The notes under the pieces: model-generated
Database searches by the model: none
Told to the model about the DNA's origin: nothing
Seen by the model: the letters and a program-made list of their open reading frames with translations, nothing else
In this document: positions 56,210-64,000 of the stretch, one piece after another
How positions within the stretch are numbered: the stretch's first letter is position 1
How the letters are laid out: each line of letters begins with the position of its first letter
Origin: Billgrantia saliphila
Lineage (GTDB): Bacteria; Pseudomonadota; Gammaproteobacteria; Pseudomonadales; Halomonadaceae
Assembly (NCBI RefSeq): GCF_002930105.1
Contig: NZ_PJRN01000011.1
Span: 80,927-144,926 of the forward strand
Direction: 5' to 3'
DNA length: 64,000 nucleotides
Position numbers and translations under genes: made by a program

Positions 56210-57394
56210 TCAGGCGCTGGCCTTGGCCATGACGCCTTCGATCGCCGCGCAGGTGCGTTCGATCTCGCCTTCGGTCAGTGTCGGATGACACAGGAACATC
56301 AGGCTGGTCTCGCCCAGTTCGCGGGCGACGGGCAGTGGCGCCTCGGGGCGCCAACCGGTTTCGTCGAAGGCCTTCTCGAGATAGACCTCCGAACACGAGC
56401 CCGAGAAGCACGGCACGCCGGCTTCGTTGATCGCCGCCATGATCCGGTCACGATTCCAGCCTTCCGCCAAGCGATCGGGTTCGACGAAGACGTAGCACTT
56501 GTAGGCGGCATGCTCGCAGTATTCGGGTACACGAGGCACGCGCAGCCCGGGGGATCGACCTGCCGCCTGCCAGATGCGAGCCGCATGGGCCTGACGAGCG
56601 GCCTTCCACTGCGGCAACCGGGAGAGCTGGATCCGCCCGATGGCGGCCTGCATCTCGGTCAGTCGCCAATTGGTGCCGAAGCTTTCATGCAACCAGCGGA
56701 AGCCGGGCGGGTGCTCGCGCTCATAAACCGCCTCCCAGCTTTTGCCGTGGTCCTTGAAGGCCCACATGCGTCGCCATAGCTCGGCATCGCTGGTGGTGAC
56801 CATCCCCCCCTCACCGCCGGTGGTCATGATCTTGTCCTGGCAGAACGACCAGCAGCCCACATGGCCGAGACTACCGACGCTGCGCCCGCGGTAGCGCGCC
56901 CCATGGGCCTGGGCGCAATCCTCGATCAGGTAGAGTCCGTGGCGCTCAGCGAGCTCCATCAGGCCATCCATCTCGCAGGGCCACCCGGCCAGGTGCACGG
57001 CCATGATCGCCCGGGTACGCGGCGTGATTCTCTCGGCCACGCTCTGAAGGGTGACGTTCTGCGAGTCGCGATCGACGTCGGCGAACACCGGCACCGCTCC
57101 GGCCATGACGATGCTGGAGGCCGACGCGAGAAAGGTGCGCGACGTGACGATCACTTCGTCATCGGAGCGCTCACCGATGCCGAGCCCGCGCAACGCCAGT
57201 TCCAGCGCGACGCTGCCGTTGGCCACCGCAATGGCGTACTCGCTGTCGGCGAAGCGGGCGAACTCACGCTCGAAGTCGCGCGCCTCACTACCGGTCCAGT
57301 AGTTCACGCGGTTGGAAAGCAGCACGCGCGCCACGGCATCCGCCTCTTCGCGGGTATAGTCGGGCCAAGGGGAAAAGGGTCCGTTGAGCATCAC
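56210..57394 (-). CDS. DegT/DnrJ/EryC1/StrS aminotransferase (PglE-like)
   Basis: 394-residue PLP-dependent sugar aminotransferase. Features include VANGSVALELALRGLGIGERSDDEVIVTSRTFLASASSIVMAGAVPVFADVD, the aspartate region LIEDCAQAHGARYRGR, and the lysine motif SFCQDKIMTTGGEGGMV. It would transfer the amino group to the C4 keto sugar made by the dehydratase. The next gene starts within its coding end (4-base overlap with the acetyltransferase), so they are coupled. Substrate is inferred from the neighbours. Confidence 0.9.
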   Translation of the reverse strand: MMLNGPFSPWPDYTREEADAVARVLLSNRVNYWTGSEARDFEREFARFADSEYAIAVANGSVALELALRGLGIGERSDDEVIVTSRTFLASASSIVMAGAVPVFADVDRDSQNVTLQSVAERITPRTRAIMAVHLAGWPCEMDGLMELAERHGLYLIEDCAQAHGARYRGRSVGSLGHVGCWSFCQDKIMTTGGEGGMVTTSDAELWRRMWAFKDHGKSWEAVYEREHPPGFRWLHESFGTNWRLTEMQAAIGRIQLSRLPQWKAARQAHAARIWQAAGRSPGLRVPRVPEYCEHAAYKCYVFVEPDRLAEGWNRDRIMAAINEAGVPCFSGSCSEVYLEKAFDETGWRPEAPLPVARELGETSLMFLCHPTLTEGEIERTCAAIEGVMAKASA

Positions 57395-58122
57395 GATCTT
57401 CCTTTGGGTGACATCAGGTCCAAGCGCAGCACATTCGAGGCGCAGGGCGGGGTATCGTCACCCTGATCATCGCTGTCGCTGCCACTCGATGAGGGCATCA
57501 GCGGGCGGGCCGGCACGCCACCCATCACCAAGTCGTCGTCGATGTCCGCCACCACCGCCGCTCCGGCACCGACCACCACGCTGGTGCCGATGGCGACGCC
57601 CTGGCGTACTACGGCACCGGCACCGATCCAACTGAGGCGCCCGACCTCGACGTCGCCGGCCACGTTGGCGCCGGGCGCCACGTGCACGCAGTCACCCAGC
57701 CGGCAATCGTGATCGACGGTCGCCGCGGAGTTGACGATGACACCCAGGCCAAGATTGGCGAAGGCGTTGATCACCGCTCCGGGCATCACCACACTGCCGG
57801 CCCCGAGCCGCGCCAGTGGACTGACAATGGCACGCGGATGCACCAGCGAGACGATACGCGCTCCGTGACTCATCAGGGCATCGAGCTTGACGTCGCGAAT
57901 CGCGTTGTGGCCGATCGCGACGAACACCCCATCGTAGTCGGACAGATCGTGCAGCAGCATGGCCAGAGTGCCTCGTACTTCCCAATGCTCCAGACGGCAC
58001 CTATCCGGCCAGGCATCATCGTAGAAGACCAACTCCTGCCAACCGGTCTGGGTGGCGATATCCGCCACGACCTTGCCGTGTCCGCTGGCGCCGAGAATGG
58101 CGAGACGGCGACGATTATTCAT
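57391..58122 (-). CDS. Sugar O-/N-acetyltransferase of the NeuD/PglD family
   Basis: 243-residue left-handed beta-helix acetyltransferase. The N-terminal Rossmann-like domain has LAILGASGHGKVVADI, and hexapeptide-repeat turns run from about residue 90 to 200 (VVMPGAVINAFANLGLGVIVNSAATVDHDCRLGDCVHVAPGANVAGDVEVGRLSWIGAGAVV). The catalytic His in VDHDC is kept. PglD acetylates the 4-amino sugar made by PglE. A 35-residue Ser/Asp-rich tail (SSSGSDSDDQGDD) is unusual. ATG 58122 follows GGAGG. Confidence 0.88.
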   Translation of the reverse strand: MNNRRRLAILGASGHGKVVADIATQTGWQELVFYDDAWPDRCRLEHWEVRGTLAMLLHDLSDYDGVFVAIGHNAIRDVKLDALMSHGARIVSLVHPRAIVSPLARLGAGSVVMPGAVINAFANLGLGVIVNSAATVDHDCRLGDCVHVAPGANVAGDVEVGRLSWIGAGAVVRQGVAIGTSVVVGAGAAVVADIDDDLVMGGVPARPLMPSSSGSDSDDQGDDTPPCASNVLRLDLMSPKGRS

Positions 58123-58711
58123 GTTGACCTCCGCGAAAACGGGGCATGGCGACATCGCCATCGTGTGCAATCCCCTCACGTACCAACACCTTGCGTACCG
58201 TCAGCAGCAGGATACGCAGATCCAGCCACAGCGAACGGTTATCCACGTACCACACGTCCAACTCGAATTTCTGCTCCCAGGAAAGTGCATTGCGCCCGTT
58301 GACCTGCGCCCAGCCGGTGACGCCGGGGCGCACCTCGTGGCGCCGGGCCTGATGCGGCGTATAGAGCGGTAGATATTCCATCAACAACGGGCGCGGCCCG
58401 ACCAGGCTCATATCTCCCTTGAGCACGTTCCACAGCTCGGGCAGCTCATCGAGGCTGGTCGCGCGCAGCCGTTTCCCCAAGGTCGTCAAGCGAGCCGCAT
58501 CGGGCAGTGGCGTTCCGTCGCGGTCTAAGGCGTCGCGCATGGTGCGAAACTTGACCATCTCGAAGGGACGACCGTGACGGCCCGGGCGCGTCTGGCGAAA
58601 CAGCACCGGCGAACCGAGTCGCCATCGGACCAGCAGCGCCACGGTCGCCATGATCGGCGCGAGCAGCGCCAGGGCCAACAGGGCGACCCCTATGTCGAAC
58701 AATCGCTTCAT
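58115..58711 (-). CDS. Short undecaprenyl-phosphate phosphoglycosyl transferase (PglC type)
   Basis: 198-residue monotopic sugar transferase. The N-terminal re-entrant helix is at about residues 2-30. The catalytic segment is [19 protein letters not shown], followed by [38 protein letters not shown] and [19 protein letters not shown]. It transfers sugar-1-phosphate (in PglC, diacetylbacillosamine phosphate) onto the lipid carrier to start a repeat unit. It overlaps the acetyltransferase by 8 bases and the upstream glycosyltransferase by 4. Confidence 0.92.
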   Translation of the reverse strand: MKRLFDIGVALLALALLAPIMATVALLVRWRLGSPVLFRQTRPGRHGRPFEMVKFRTMRDALDRDGTPLPDAARLTTLGKRLRATSLDELPELWNVLKGDMSLVGPRPLLMEYLPLYTPHQARRHEVRPGVTGWAQVNGRNALSWEQKFELDVWYVDNRSLWLDLRILLLTVRKVLVREGIAHDGDVAMPRFRGGQHE

Positions 58712-59958
58712 CGCTTCTCTTCCATAACCTCGTTCATGACTTCGGCCAGACGCCCGGCCAGGATGCGGTAGTCGTAGAAGGCTTCCATATGGGCACGCCC
58801 CGCCTGTCCCATACGGGTCCGCTCCGCCAGCGGTAGCGCCACCAACTGCTCGATCGCCTCGGCCAAGGCTTCGGGATCTTCGGGTGGCACCGTAATGCCG
58901 GCGCCGGCCTCGGCGACCGGGTCGTTGACCGCTGCCGAGGCGATGATTACCGGCCGTGCCGCGGCCATGTAATCGAACAGCTTGTTCATGCTGATGCCGA
59001 AGCGATACAGACGCGGCAGGTCGCGTACGGTGATCACGAAGGCATCGGCCTCGCGCGCCAGCGTCGGTATCTTGCGCTTGGGTACCGGGGGTTCGAAGCT
59101 CAGCCACCGCCCGTCGAGCCCAAGGCGGCTGGCCTGGCGCTGCAGGTCGTACTTGGCGGGCCCGTCGCCGATCAGGCGCAGACGCAACGGAACCGACCCA
59201 TCGCTTCGCCGTTGCTTGACGATGGCCATCGCCTCCAGCAGCGTCTCGAGCCCGTTGGCCTCCCCGTGGCTGCCGAAGTACATCAACGTCAGCGGCATCT
59301 CCGGCGGCTGCTGCGACGGCGGCCCGGGGTCGGGGTAGTCATCGAGGTCGACCCCATTGGAGAGCCACACCACGTGCTCTTCCGGGACTCCAAGCGGTGC
59401 GATGTAATCCACCGCTCGCGGCAGCAGGGTCAGCACGCGGCGGGCGCGGCGATAGAGGAACTTCTCAAGAAGGTGAAGGATACGAGCCGTTGCACTCCCT
59501 TCACGCAGCCGCCCCATGTCGATCAGGGTTTGCGGCCACAGATCGCGCACCTCGAACAGGAACGGCACCCCGTGGCGACGCGCCAGCCGCCAGCCGGCCA
59601 GTGCGGCGAAGGGATGCACGCTCGAACCGATGATCAGATCGGGGGCCTCGAGGCTGTCCAGGCGTCCCGGGCGTACGGCCTGCCAGGCGTACTCCAGCAT
59701 GTTCTTCATGCGACCGCCCCCGTTGCCGCGATAGCTCGAAGTGCGCAGCCACAGGAAACGCACGCCTCCGAGGGTCTCAAGCCGGGTCTGCACGCCAGGT
59801 GACAAGCGCTGTACACCGCTGGGATGGTCGACACTGGACGCGATCAGCATGGCGTTCCAGCCATGCTCGGGCAGATGGCGGGCAAGCTGGTAATGGCGCG
59901 CCGCGCCAGCCGCTTCGGGATTCTTGGCGTAGTGATTCAAAATCCAGACGTGTCTCAT
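58708..59958 (-). CDS. Glycosyltransferase family 4 (WbuB-like)
   Basis: 416-residue GT-B glycosyltransferase. The N-terminus (HVWILNHYAKNPEAAGAARHYQLARHLPEHGW) and the C-terminal donor-binding region (MNKLFDYMAAARPVIIASAAVNDPVAEAGAGITVPPEDPEALAEAIEQL) are typical of WbuB-like GT4 enzymes, which often add amino sugars (e.g. fucosamine). It probably extends the glycan begun by the downstream phosphoglycosyl transferase. Sugar donor and acceptor are unknown. Confidence 0.88.
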   Translation of the reverse strand: MRHVWILNHYAKNPEAAGAARHYQLARHLPEHGWNAMLIASSVDHPSGVQRLSPGVQTRLETLGGVRFLWLRTSSYRGNGGGRMKNMLEYAWQAVRPGRLDSLEAPDLIIGSSVHPFAALAGWRLARRHGVPFLFEVRDLWPQTLIDMGRLREGSATARILHLLEKFLYRRARRVLTLLPRAVDYIAPLGVPEEHVVWLSNGVDLDDYPDPGPPSQQPPEMPLTLMYFGSHGEANGLETLLEAMAIVKQRRSDGSVPLRLRLIGDGPAKYDLQRQASRLGLDGRWLSFEPPVPKRKIPTLAREADAFVITVRDLPRLYRFGISMNKLFDYMAAARPVIIASAAVNDPVAEAGAGITVPPEDPEALAEAIEQLVALPLAERTRMGQAGRAHMEAFYDYRILAGRLAEVMNEVMEEKR

Positions 59959-59965
59959 GCCAGCC

Positions 59966-61087
59966 TCAGTCAGCGGATAAAGCCCGATAAGTGTTCAGCA
60001 GTTTGCGCTCCTCCTGTTGCCAGTTATAACGCTCGGTCACGGCACGCCGGCCGTTGTCGCCCATCTCGCGAGCTCGTTCCGGGTTGGCCACCACGAAGTC
60101 GATGGCTTGGGCGATCGCCTCGGGATCGAGTGGATCGACGCAGAGGCCGCAGTCGCTGCCCTCGATGATTTCACGCCACAACGGAAAGTCCGAGGCGATG
60201 ACCGGCAGGCCGGCGCTCATGTACTCGAACATCTTCACCGGCAAGGCATCGAGATAGTTGATGATCGGATGCAGCGTCACCAGACCGGCTATCGAGCTGG
60301 CCATGATCCGGCGCACGCCGGCGCGGTCGAGATAGCCGTGCGCCTCGACCCGCTCCCAGCCGGTATAGGTCATGACCTCCTGCTCCAGGGCGAGCGTCTT
60401 GAAATCGCCGGCGAGCTGAAGCCGACAGTCGCTCTCGACGTTCTCCATGGCCCGCACGATCTCGCGGATGCCGCGGATTTCGGCAATGCCGCCCACGTAG
60501 CAGACGGCGGGCGGCTCCCCTGCGGCAGCGGTCAGGCGGGCATCGGGCGCACCGTCCAATTCACCGAGCATGGGGAAGTTGTTGACGTCCACGACATTCG
60601 AGTGGAATTCGGCAAAGCGGTCGCGAATATAGGGAGTCGCGGCCACCACGGCATCGAAATGTCGGCTGATCCGTCGCTGATAGATATCGACGCCTCGCGA
60701 CAGCACCTGCCGGGCGGCACCGCCGAGATAATGCTTGGCCAGTATCTGACGCGGCAAATCTTCATGGGCGTCGTAGATCACCCGCTTGCCCAGTTGCTTC
60801 AGGCGGCGCCCCATCGGCATCAGCTCGGGATCGTGCAGGTGGTAGAGGTCGGCATCGATCCGGCGGGCATGCTCGAAGACTCGCCGCGTAGTCTTCATCA
60901 CCCGATTCACGCGCCCGGGTAGCCGTCCGACATCGACGATGCTCACTCCATCCCGCTCCTCGTTGCCTTCACCGTCGGCGACGATCAGCGTTACGGAATG
61001 ACCATCGGCGGCCAATGAGCGGCACTGCTTGTGATAGATACGGGTGTCATAGCGCGGATGGGCGGAAGTCAGGTGTGCCACTCTCAT
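59966..61087 (-). CDS. Glycosyltransferase family 4
   Basis: 373-residue GT-B enzyme. The N-terminal RVAHLTSAHPRYDTRIYHKQCRSLAADGHSVTLIVADG and the middle YHLHDPELMPMG, then the C-terminal VKMFEYMSAGLPVIASDFPLWREIIEGSDCGLCVDPLDPEAIAQAIDFVVANP, identify it. It resembles GT4 enzymes of exopolysaccharide loci. ATG 61087 was chosen because AAGGA lies upstream and the frame before it encodes no family residues; it overlaps the polymerase gene by 41 bases. Confidence 0.9.
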   Translation of the reverse strand: MRVAHLTSAHPRYDTRIYHKQCRSLAADGHSVTLIVADGEGNEERDGVSIVDVGRLPGRVNRVMKTTRRVFEHARRIDADLYHLHDPELMPMGRRLKQLGKRVIYDAHEDLPRQILAKHYLGGAARQVLSRGVDIYQRRISRHFDAVVAATPYIRDRFAEFHSNVVDVNNFPMLGELDGAPDARLTAAAGEPPAVCYVGGIAEIRGIREIVRAMENVESDCRLQLAGDFKTLALEQEVMTYTGWERVEAHGYLDRAGVRRIMASSIAGLVTLHPIINYLDALPVKMFEYMSAGLPVIASDFPLWREIIEGSDCGLCVDPLDPEAIAQAIDFVVANPERAREMGDNGRRAVTERYNWQQEERKLLNTYRALSAD

Positions 61088-62390
61088 TATCGTTGCGTCC
61101 TTGTGTGTTTCTTGCAGCGCCAGGCTGCTCCTGTTCGTCATGCCAAGCCTCGGCGGGGCTGGCCTGTTCCGATGTCTCCGCGTCCCGCTCCCGGCGTGTC
61201 GCGACAAGGGCGTTTGCGAATGCGCCCCAGCCGAGTGCCGGCAGCGGCCAGAACACCGGCTTGGCCAGTACGATCAGGAGCAGGGAGACGAAGTTGATAG
61301 CGAAGGCAAACACCCACCAGGCGGCACGATCGCCGAGCATGACCATGCGATAGGCGGAACCGAGAAAGGCGTTGGCGGTCAGGCCGACATAGAGCAGGAA
61401 ACCCAGCAGCCCGTAGTTGACCCACGCCGATAGCATGCTGTGGGCATAGCCACCCGTGACACCCGATGAGCTGATATGCCCGCCGAACCGGCCAAGCAAG
61501 GGATTTTCGAGGATCTGCGATACCGCTCGCTGGCCGAGGTTCTGGCGTGCCAGCCACGAACTGTTTCCCGAGAGATCGAGGATCTGCAACTGACGGCTAC
61601 CGGCCAACGATTCGAACTGACTGACAACGAGGGCGATCAGGACAGCCACGACCGCCAGCAGCGTCAGCATGTACTTGACGCTCACCCCCGCCCACAGCAT
61701 GAGCAGCACCGCCGTCAGCGCGAGAAAGGCGTAGAGCTCAGAGCGAGCGCCGAGCACGAACATGACGAAGGCGCCGATCACGATCAGGCCGGCCCGCACG
61801 ATGGCCCGCTGAGCGACCGCGATCAGGAACACCAGCATCACCAGGGCGCTGCGGGCATAACCCTGGTAGGTGGAGATGTTCTCGCCCTCCTCGGCCTCGA
61901 TCATTTGGCGGGCAAAGAACATCCACTGGCCGGTGGTCGCCACATGGAAAAGCAGGTAACCGGCAATCAGCGCGAAAGCGATCCAGAAGGCCCGCGCCAA
62001 CCGCGGCGAGTCGAGCGGTAGGCGATAGCCCATCATGAACAGCACCAGCCACAGCACCAGCGTCTCGACGGTCTGGATCAGCGCCGCTCGCATCACGCCG
62101 CCACCCTGCAGGCCATAGTTGGCCAGCCCCCAGGCCAACACATAGACGAAGAAGACAAGGGCCGTCAGCGCAAAGCCCCGGGTCGATACCGAAAGGACAT
62201 GGAGCTGCGACGGCAACAGCGCGGCGTAGACGAGGAACATCATGACCGACACCACGCCGAACAGACCGCCCAATAGCGCCGGAATCAACCCCATCGCCAC
62301 CAGGGTGTGGTACACGATGAAGCCGGGAAACAGCACGAAGAAACCGGTGGCGGAAGCGCGTGCCGTCAAGGTGTCACCGGACAGGATCAT
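61047..62390 (-). CDS. O-antigen polymerase/ligase-like membrane protein (Wzy candidate)
   Basis: 447-residue polytopic inner-membrane protein with about 10-11 transmembrane segments (e.g. FFVLFPGFIVYHTLVAMGLIPALLGGLF and YMLTLLAVVAVLIALVVSQF). A large periplasmic loop follows the 300s. The short motif GRFGGHISSSGVTGGYAHSMLSAWVNYGLLGFLLYVGL fits the O-antigen polymerase/ligase pattern where a histidine sits in a hydrophobic turn (AHSMLSAWVNYG). Its place between a deacetylase and glycosyltransferases suggests it polymerises the repeat unit. ATG 62390 follows AAGAG. Confidence 0.75.
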   Translation of the reverse strand: MILSGDTLTARASATGFFVLFPGFIVYHTLVAMGLIPALLGGLFGVVSVMMFLVYAALLPSQLHVLSVSTRGFALTALVFFVYVLAWGLANYGLQGGGVMRAALIQTVETLVLWLVLFMMGYRLPLDSPRLARAFWIAFALIAGYLLFHVATTGQWMFFARQMIEAEEGENISTYQGYARSALVMLVFLIAVAQRAIVRAGLIVIGAFVMFVLGARSELYAFLALTAVLLMLWAGVSVKYMLTLLAVVAVLIALVVSQFESLAGSRQLQILDLSGNSSWLARQNLGQRAVSQILENPLLGRFGGHISSSGVTGGYAHSMLSAWVNYGLLGFLLYVGLTANAFLGSAYRMVMLGDRAAWWVFAFAINFVSLLLIVLAKPVFWPLPALGWGAFANALVATRRERDAETSEQASPAEAWHDEQEQPGAARNTQGRNDNESGTPDFRPSAL

Positions 62391-62406
62391 TCTGTTTCTC
62401 TTCCGT

Positions 62407-63864
62407 TCAATCGACCAGCACGCGTTCGTAGAGCTCACGTTGGGCCGATGTGGTCAGCTCCGAGTTGTGCCAGAGCAGGGTGAACGTGCCGCCCATGGCC
62501 CGACAGCGCGACTTCAGCAGGCTGAAGCGCTCGAAGGCCGCCTCACCCGTGCCGAGCCCCAGGTAGAGCGGCGAGATCACCGAGGCTTCCATGGCGATCA
62601 GCGGCTGGATGCGCAGCGCAAGCGGCTCGCCCTTGACCGGGTCGAACGCGGGGTAGTCGAAGCAAGTCCCGCAGCGAAAGCCCGGCGATTCGGCGTAGCC
62701 CAGCGTGGTGTCGTAATCGAGACCGGCCTGGGTGTAGCCCTGCAATGTCAGCGGCATCTGCCAGCGCAGGTAGTGCATGCGCGCGCCCCACTGCGGCTGC
62801 TCGATCCCCTCCTCGGCACAGACCCGGCGCAAACGATTCGCCTCGTTGGCCAACTCCTTGGGATTGCGAAAAGTGTGATAACTGGGATGGAGGCCGATCT
62901 CATGACCGCGTTCATGAATGCTGCGCATGAGATGCCGCATCGCCGGGTGCTCCGGCTCGTAGTCGGCATCCTTGCGCGGATCGGTGCGGCCGCAAATGAA
63001 GTAGAAGGCGCTGGCCAAGCCATGGCGCTCGGAAACATCCATCAGCCAGTCGAAGGTATTGAGCGGATCGAGCGGATGCAGCCGGCGCCGCGTCCGCAGA
63101 CGGATCCAGGGGCCCATCACCAGTGCCTGTGGCCGGCCGTTGCGCAGGATATCGCCGAACATCGCCCGCGCCAGGCGAACGTCGCGTGCGAAGCCGTAGC
63201 GGCTGGGACGGTCGACATCGTGCGTCGGGCGCATGCGAAAGCGATGCTGTAGCAGGCTCGCCTGCGGCCATTGGCAGCGAATGATCTGGCCGAGCACCGC
63301 CAGCCACTCGTCGACGACGGGTCGATCCAGATAGCCGTGCCGTCCGGCGTGGGAGGCGCTGGCGGGGAAGCGGCAATGCCGGTCGAGGGTCTGGGCATCG
63401 ACCTCCTCGAGGCGCGACAGCATCCAGTAGGTCAGGCCGAGGATGTCGTAGTGAACCGCCAGGCCGTCCGGCACCGGTTCCACCAGAGGCTGCGGCAGAC
63501 TGGCGGCGCCCGGCGCCGGCAGCGGCATGTCCAGCGGAGCGTTGAAGCCCTCCTCGGCCGCATCCCACTGGCTACAAGGCAGCTCCACCCCGGTCAGGTA
63601 GAAGCCCGGCTGAAGACGGTCGAACAACAGATGTCCCGGCGCCCCCGCATGGCGCAGGAGAAGCCGCTCGGCCCCATCGCGCTCCAGCCACATCGGTAGG
63701 CCGAAGCGCTCCTGGAGGACTTTCTCCAGCCAGGTCAGCACCGGCTCCCCCGTTGCGACGGGGACCGCGGCAGCCGACAGGTTGCCCGGCAAGTGGGGCG
63801 AGTCGGTCGAGGCGTCCCGCCCCGCCTGGGAATGCCGATCGTGCAGTGCAGTCATGTCATTCAC
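62407..63864 (-). CDS. Polysaccharide deacetylase-family protein
   Basis: 485-residue protein with an NodB-like fold in its second half. Motifs: RMRPTHDVDRPSRYGF (metal/base aspartate), HEIGLHPSYHTF with the paired histidines, and LRWQMPLTLQGYTQAGLDYDTTLGYAESPGFRCGTCFDYPAFD. The N-terminal third has no recognised domain. A GTG at 63864 is the preferred start: GAGGGAA precedes it and it shares the GTGA overlap with the upstream gene. It might deacetylate the exported polymer or a precursor, consistent with an exopolysaccharide operon. Confidence 0.85.
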   Translation of the reverse strand: MNDMTALHDRHSQAGRDASTDSPHLPGNLSAAAVPVATGEPVLTWLEKVLQERFGLPMWLERDGAERLLLRHAGAPGHLLFDRLQPGFYLTGVELPCSQWDAAEEGFNAPLDMPLPAPGAASLPQPLVEPVPDGLAVHYDILGLTYWMLSRLEEVDAQTLDRHCRFPASASHAGRHGYLDRPVVDEWLAVLGQIIRCQWPQASLLQHRFRMRPTHDVDRPSRYGFARDVRLARAMFGDILRNGRPQALVMGPWIRLRTRRRLHPLDPLNTFDWLMDVSERHGLASAFYFICGRTDPRKDADYEPEHPAMRHLMRSIHERGHEIGLHPSYHTFRNPKELANEANRLRRVCAEEGIEQPQWGARMHYLRWQMPLTLQGYTQAGLDYDTTLGYAESPGFRCGTCFDYPAFDPVKGEPLALRIQPLIAMEASVISPLYLGLGTGEAAFERFSLLKSRCRAMGGTFTLLWHNSELTTSAQRELYERVLVD

Positions 63865-64000
63865 TTGGATTCCCTCTTCATCAATGTGCGGGCCGTGACG
63901 TAAGCCTCGCGCGCCAACTGGCGAATGCCGCGCTGGCTGATCGAGTAGTGGCAAACTAGCCGCCCGCCCCATGCCTCCTTCATCTCCGCCACCGGCGCGA
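63861..64000 (-). CDS. Partial upstream gene of the polysaccharide operon (C-terminal 45 residues)
   Basis: The frame open at the window edge ends with ...AREAYVTARTLMKRESK before a TGA that overlaps the deacetylase GTG start by 4 bases. The rest of this gene lies outside the window. The visible tail (SISQRGIRQLAREAYVTARTL) shows no motif that identifies it, although it belongs to the same operon by the overlap. Confidence 0.75.
   Translation of the reverse strand, partial: APVAEMKEAWGGRLVCHYSISQRGIRQLAREAYVTARTLMKRESK

Overview
The window is a dense, high-GC stretch of a gammaproteobacterial chromosome. Gene content and order suggest a Halomonas-like member of the Halomonadaceae/Oceanospirillales: a tol-pal cluster joined to ybgC and ruvCAB, the ubiG-mupP-yciK string known from Pseudomonas, a RegB/RegA-type redox system, and an exopolysaccharide locus. 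The taxonomic call is inference. No tRNA, rRNA, insertion sequence, prophage gene or CRISPR array was recognised.

Layout. 1-8300 (minus): tamB (cut by the window edge), tamA, a membrane-anchored coiled-coil protein, a UDP-glucose-dehydrogenase-like protein lacking key catalytic residues, and galU. 8450-10620: ubiG and mupP (plus) face yciK (minus). 10646-20854 (minus): cpoB-pal-tolB-tolA-tolR-tolQ-ybgC, ruvB-ruvA-ruvC, aspS and a small zinc-ribbon gene. 21011-25366 (plus, with acylphosphatase on minus): a nucleoside/ribose salvage trio and an amino-acid dehydrogenase. 25405-35768 (mostly minus): yihY, a bifunctional NMN adenylyltransferase/Nudix gene (plus), a HypT-like LysR regulator, cardiolipin synthase, class I fumarase, nei, uvrB, and an osmC pair with a cysteine-free HMA-fold protein. 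35908-45601: ygfZ, tatD, mscL, prfC, regB-regA, a perfect 17-copy heptamer array, 3-hydroxybutyrate dehydrogenase, a HybE-like orphan, inositol monophosphatase, grxA and a DUF1338-like gene. 45788-50732: 3-oxoacid CoA-transferase subunits with a divergent LysR gene, then an acyltransferase, a LysM/degenerate-LytM lipoprotein and alkB. 50741-64000 (all minus): an O-antigen ligase-like protein, glmS, and a polysaccharide operon.

How the parts fit. The polysaccharide operon holds homologues of the UDP-diacetylbacillosamine pathway (4,6-dehydratase, aminotransferase, acetyltransferase, short phosphoglycosyl transferase), two glycosyltransferases, a polymerase-like membrane protein and a polysaccharide deacetylase. 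GlmS feeds amino sugar precursors and galU supplies UDP-glucose. Tol-Pal/CpoB and TamAB maintain the outer membrane. 3-Hydroxybutyrate dehydrogenase and the CoA-transferase, about 3 kb apart, form a ketone-body/PHB monomer degradation route.

The most unusual signals are non-coding: a 17 x 7 bp array directly after the regA stop codon, which forms a regular run of G-quadruplex motifs, and a perfect 14-bp inverted repeat containing two head-to-head consensus DnaA boxes. Several family members have degraded active sites: the Ugd-like protein, the Nudix half of the NadM-like enzyme, the LytM domain and the HMA domain.
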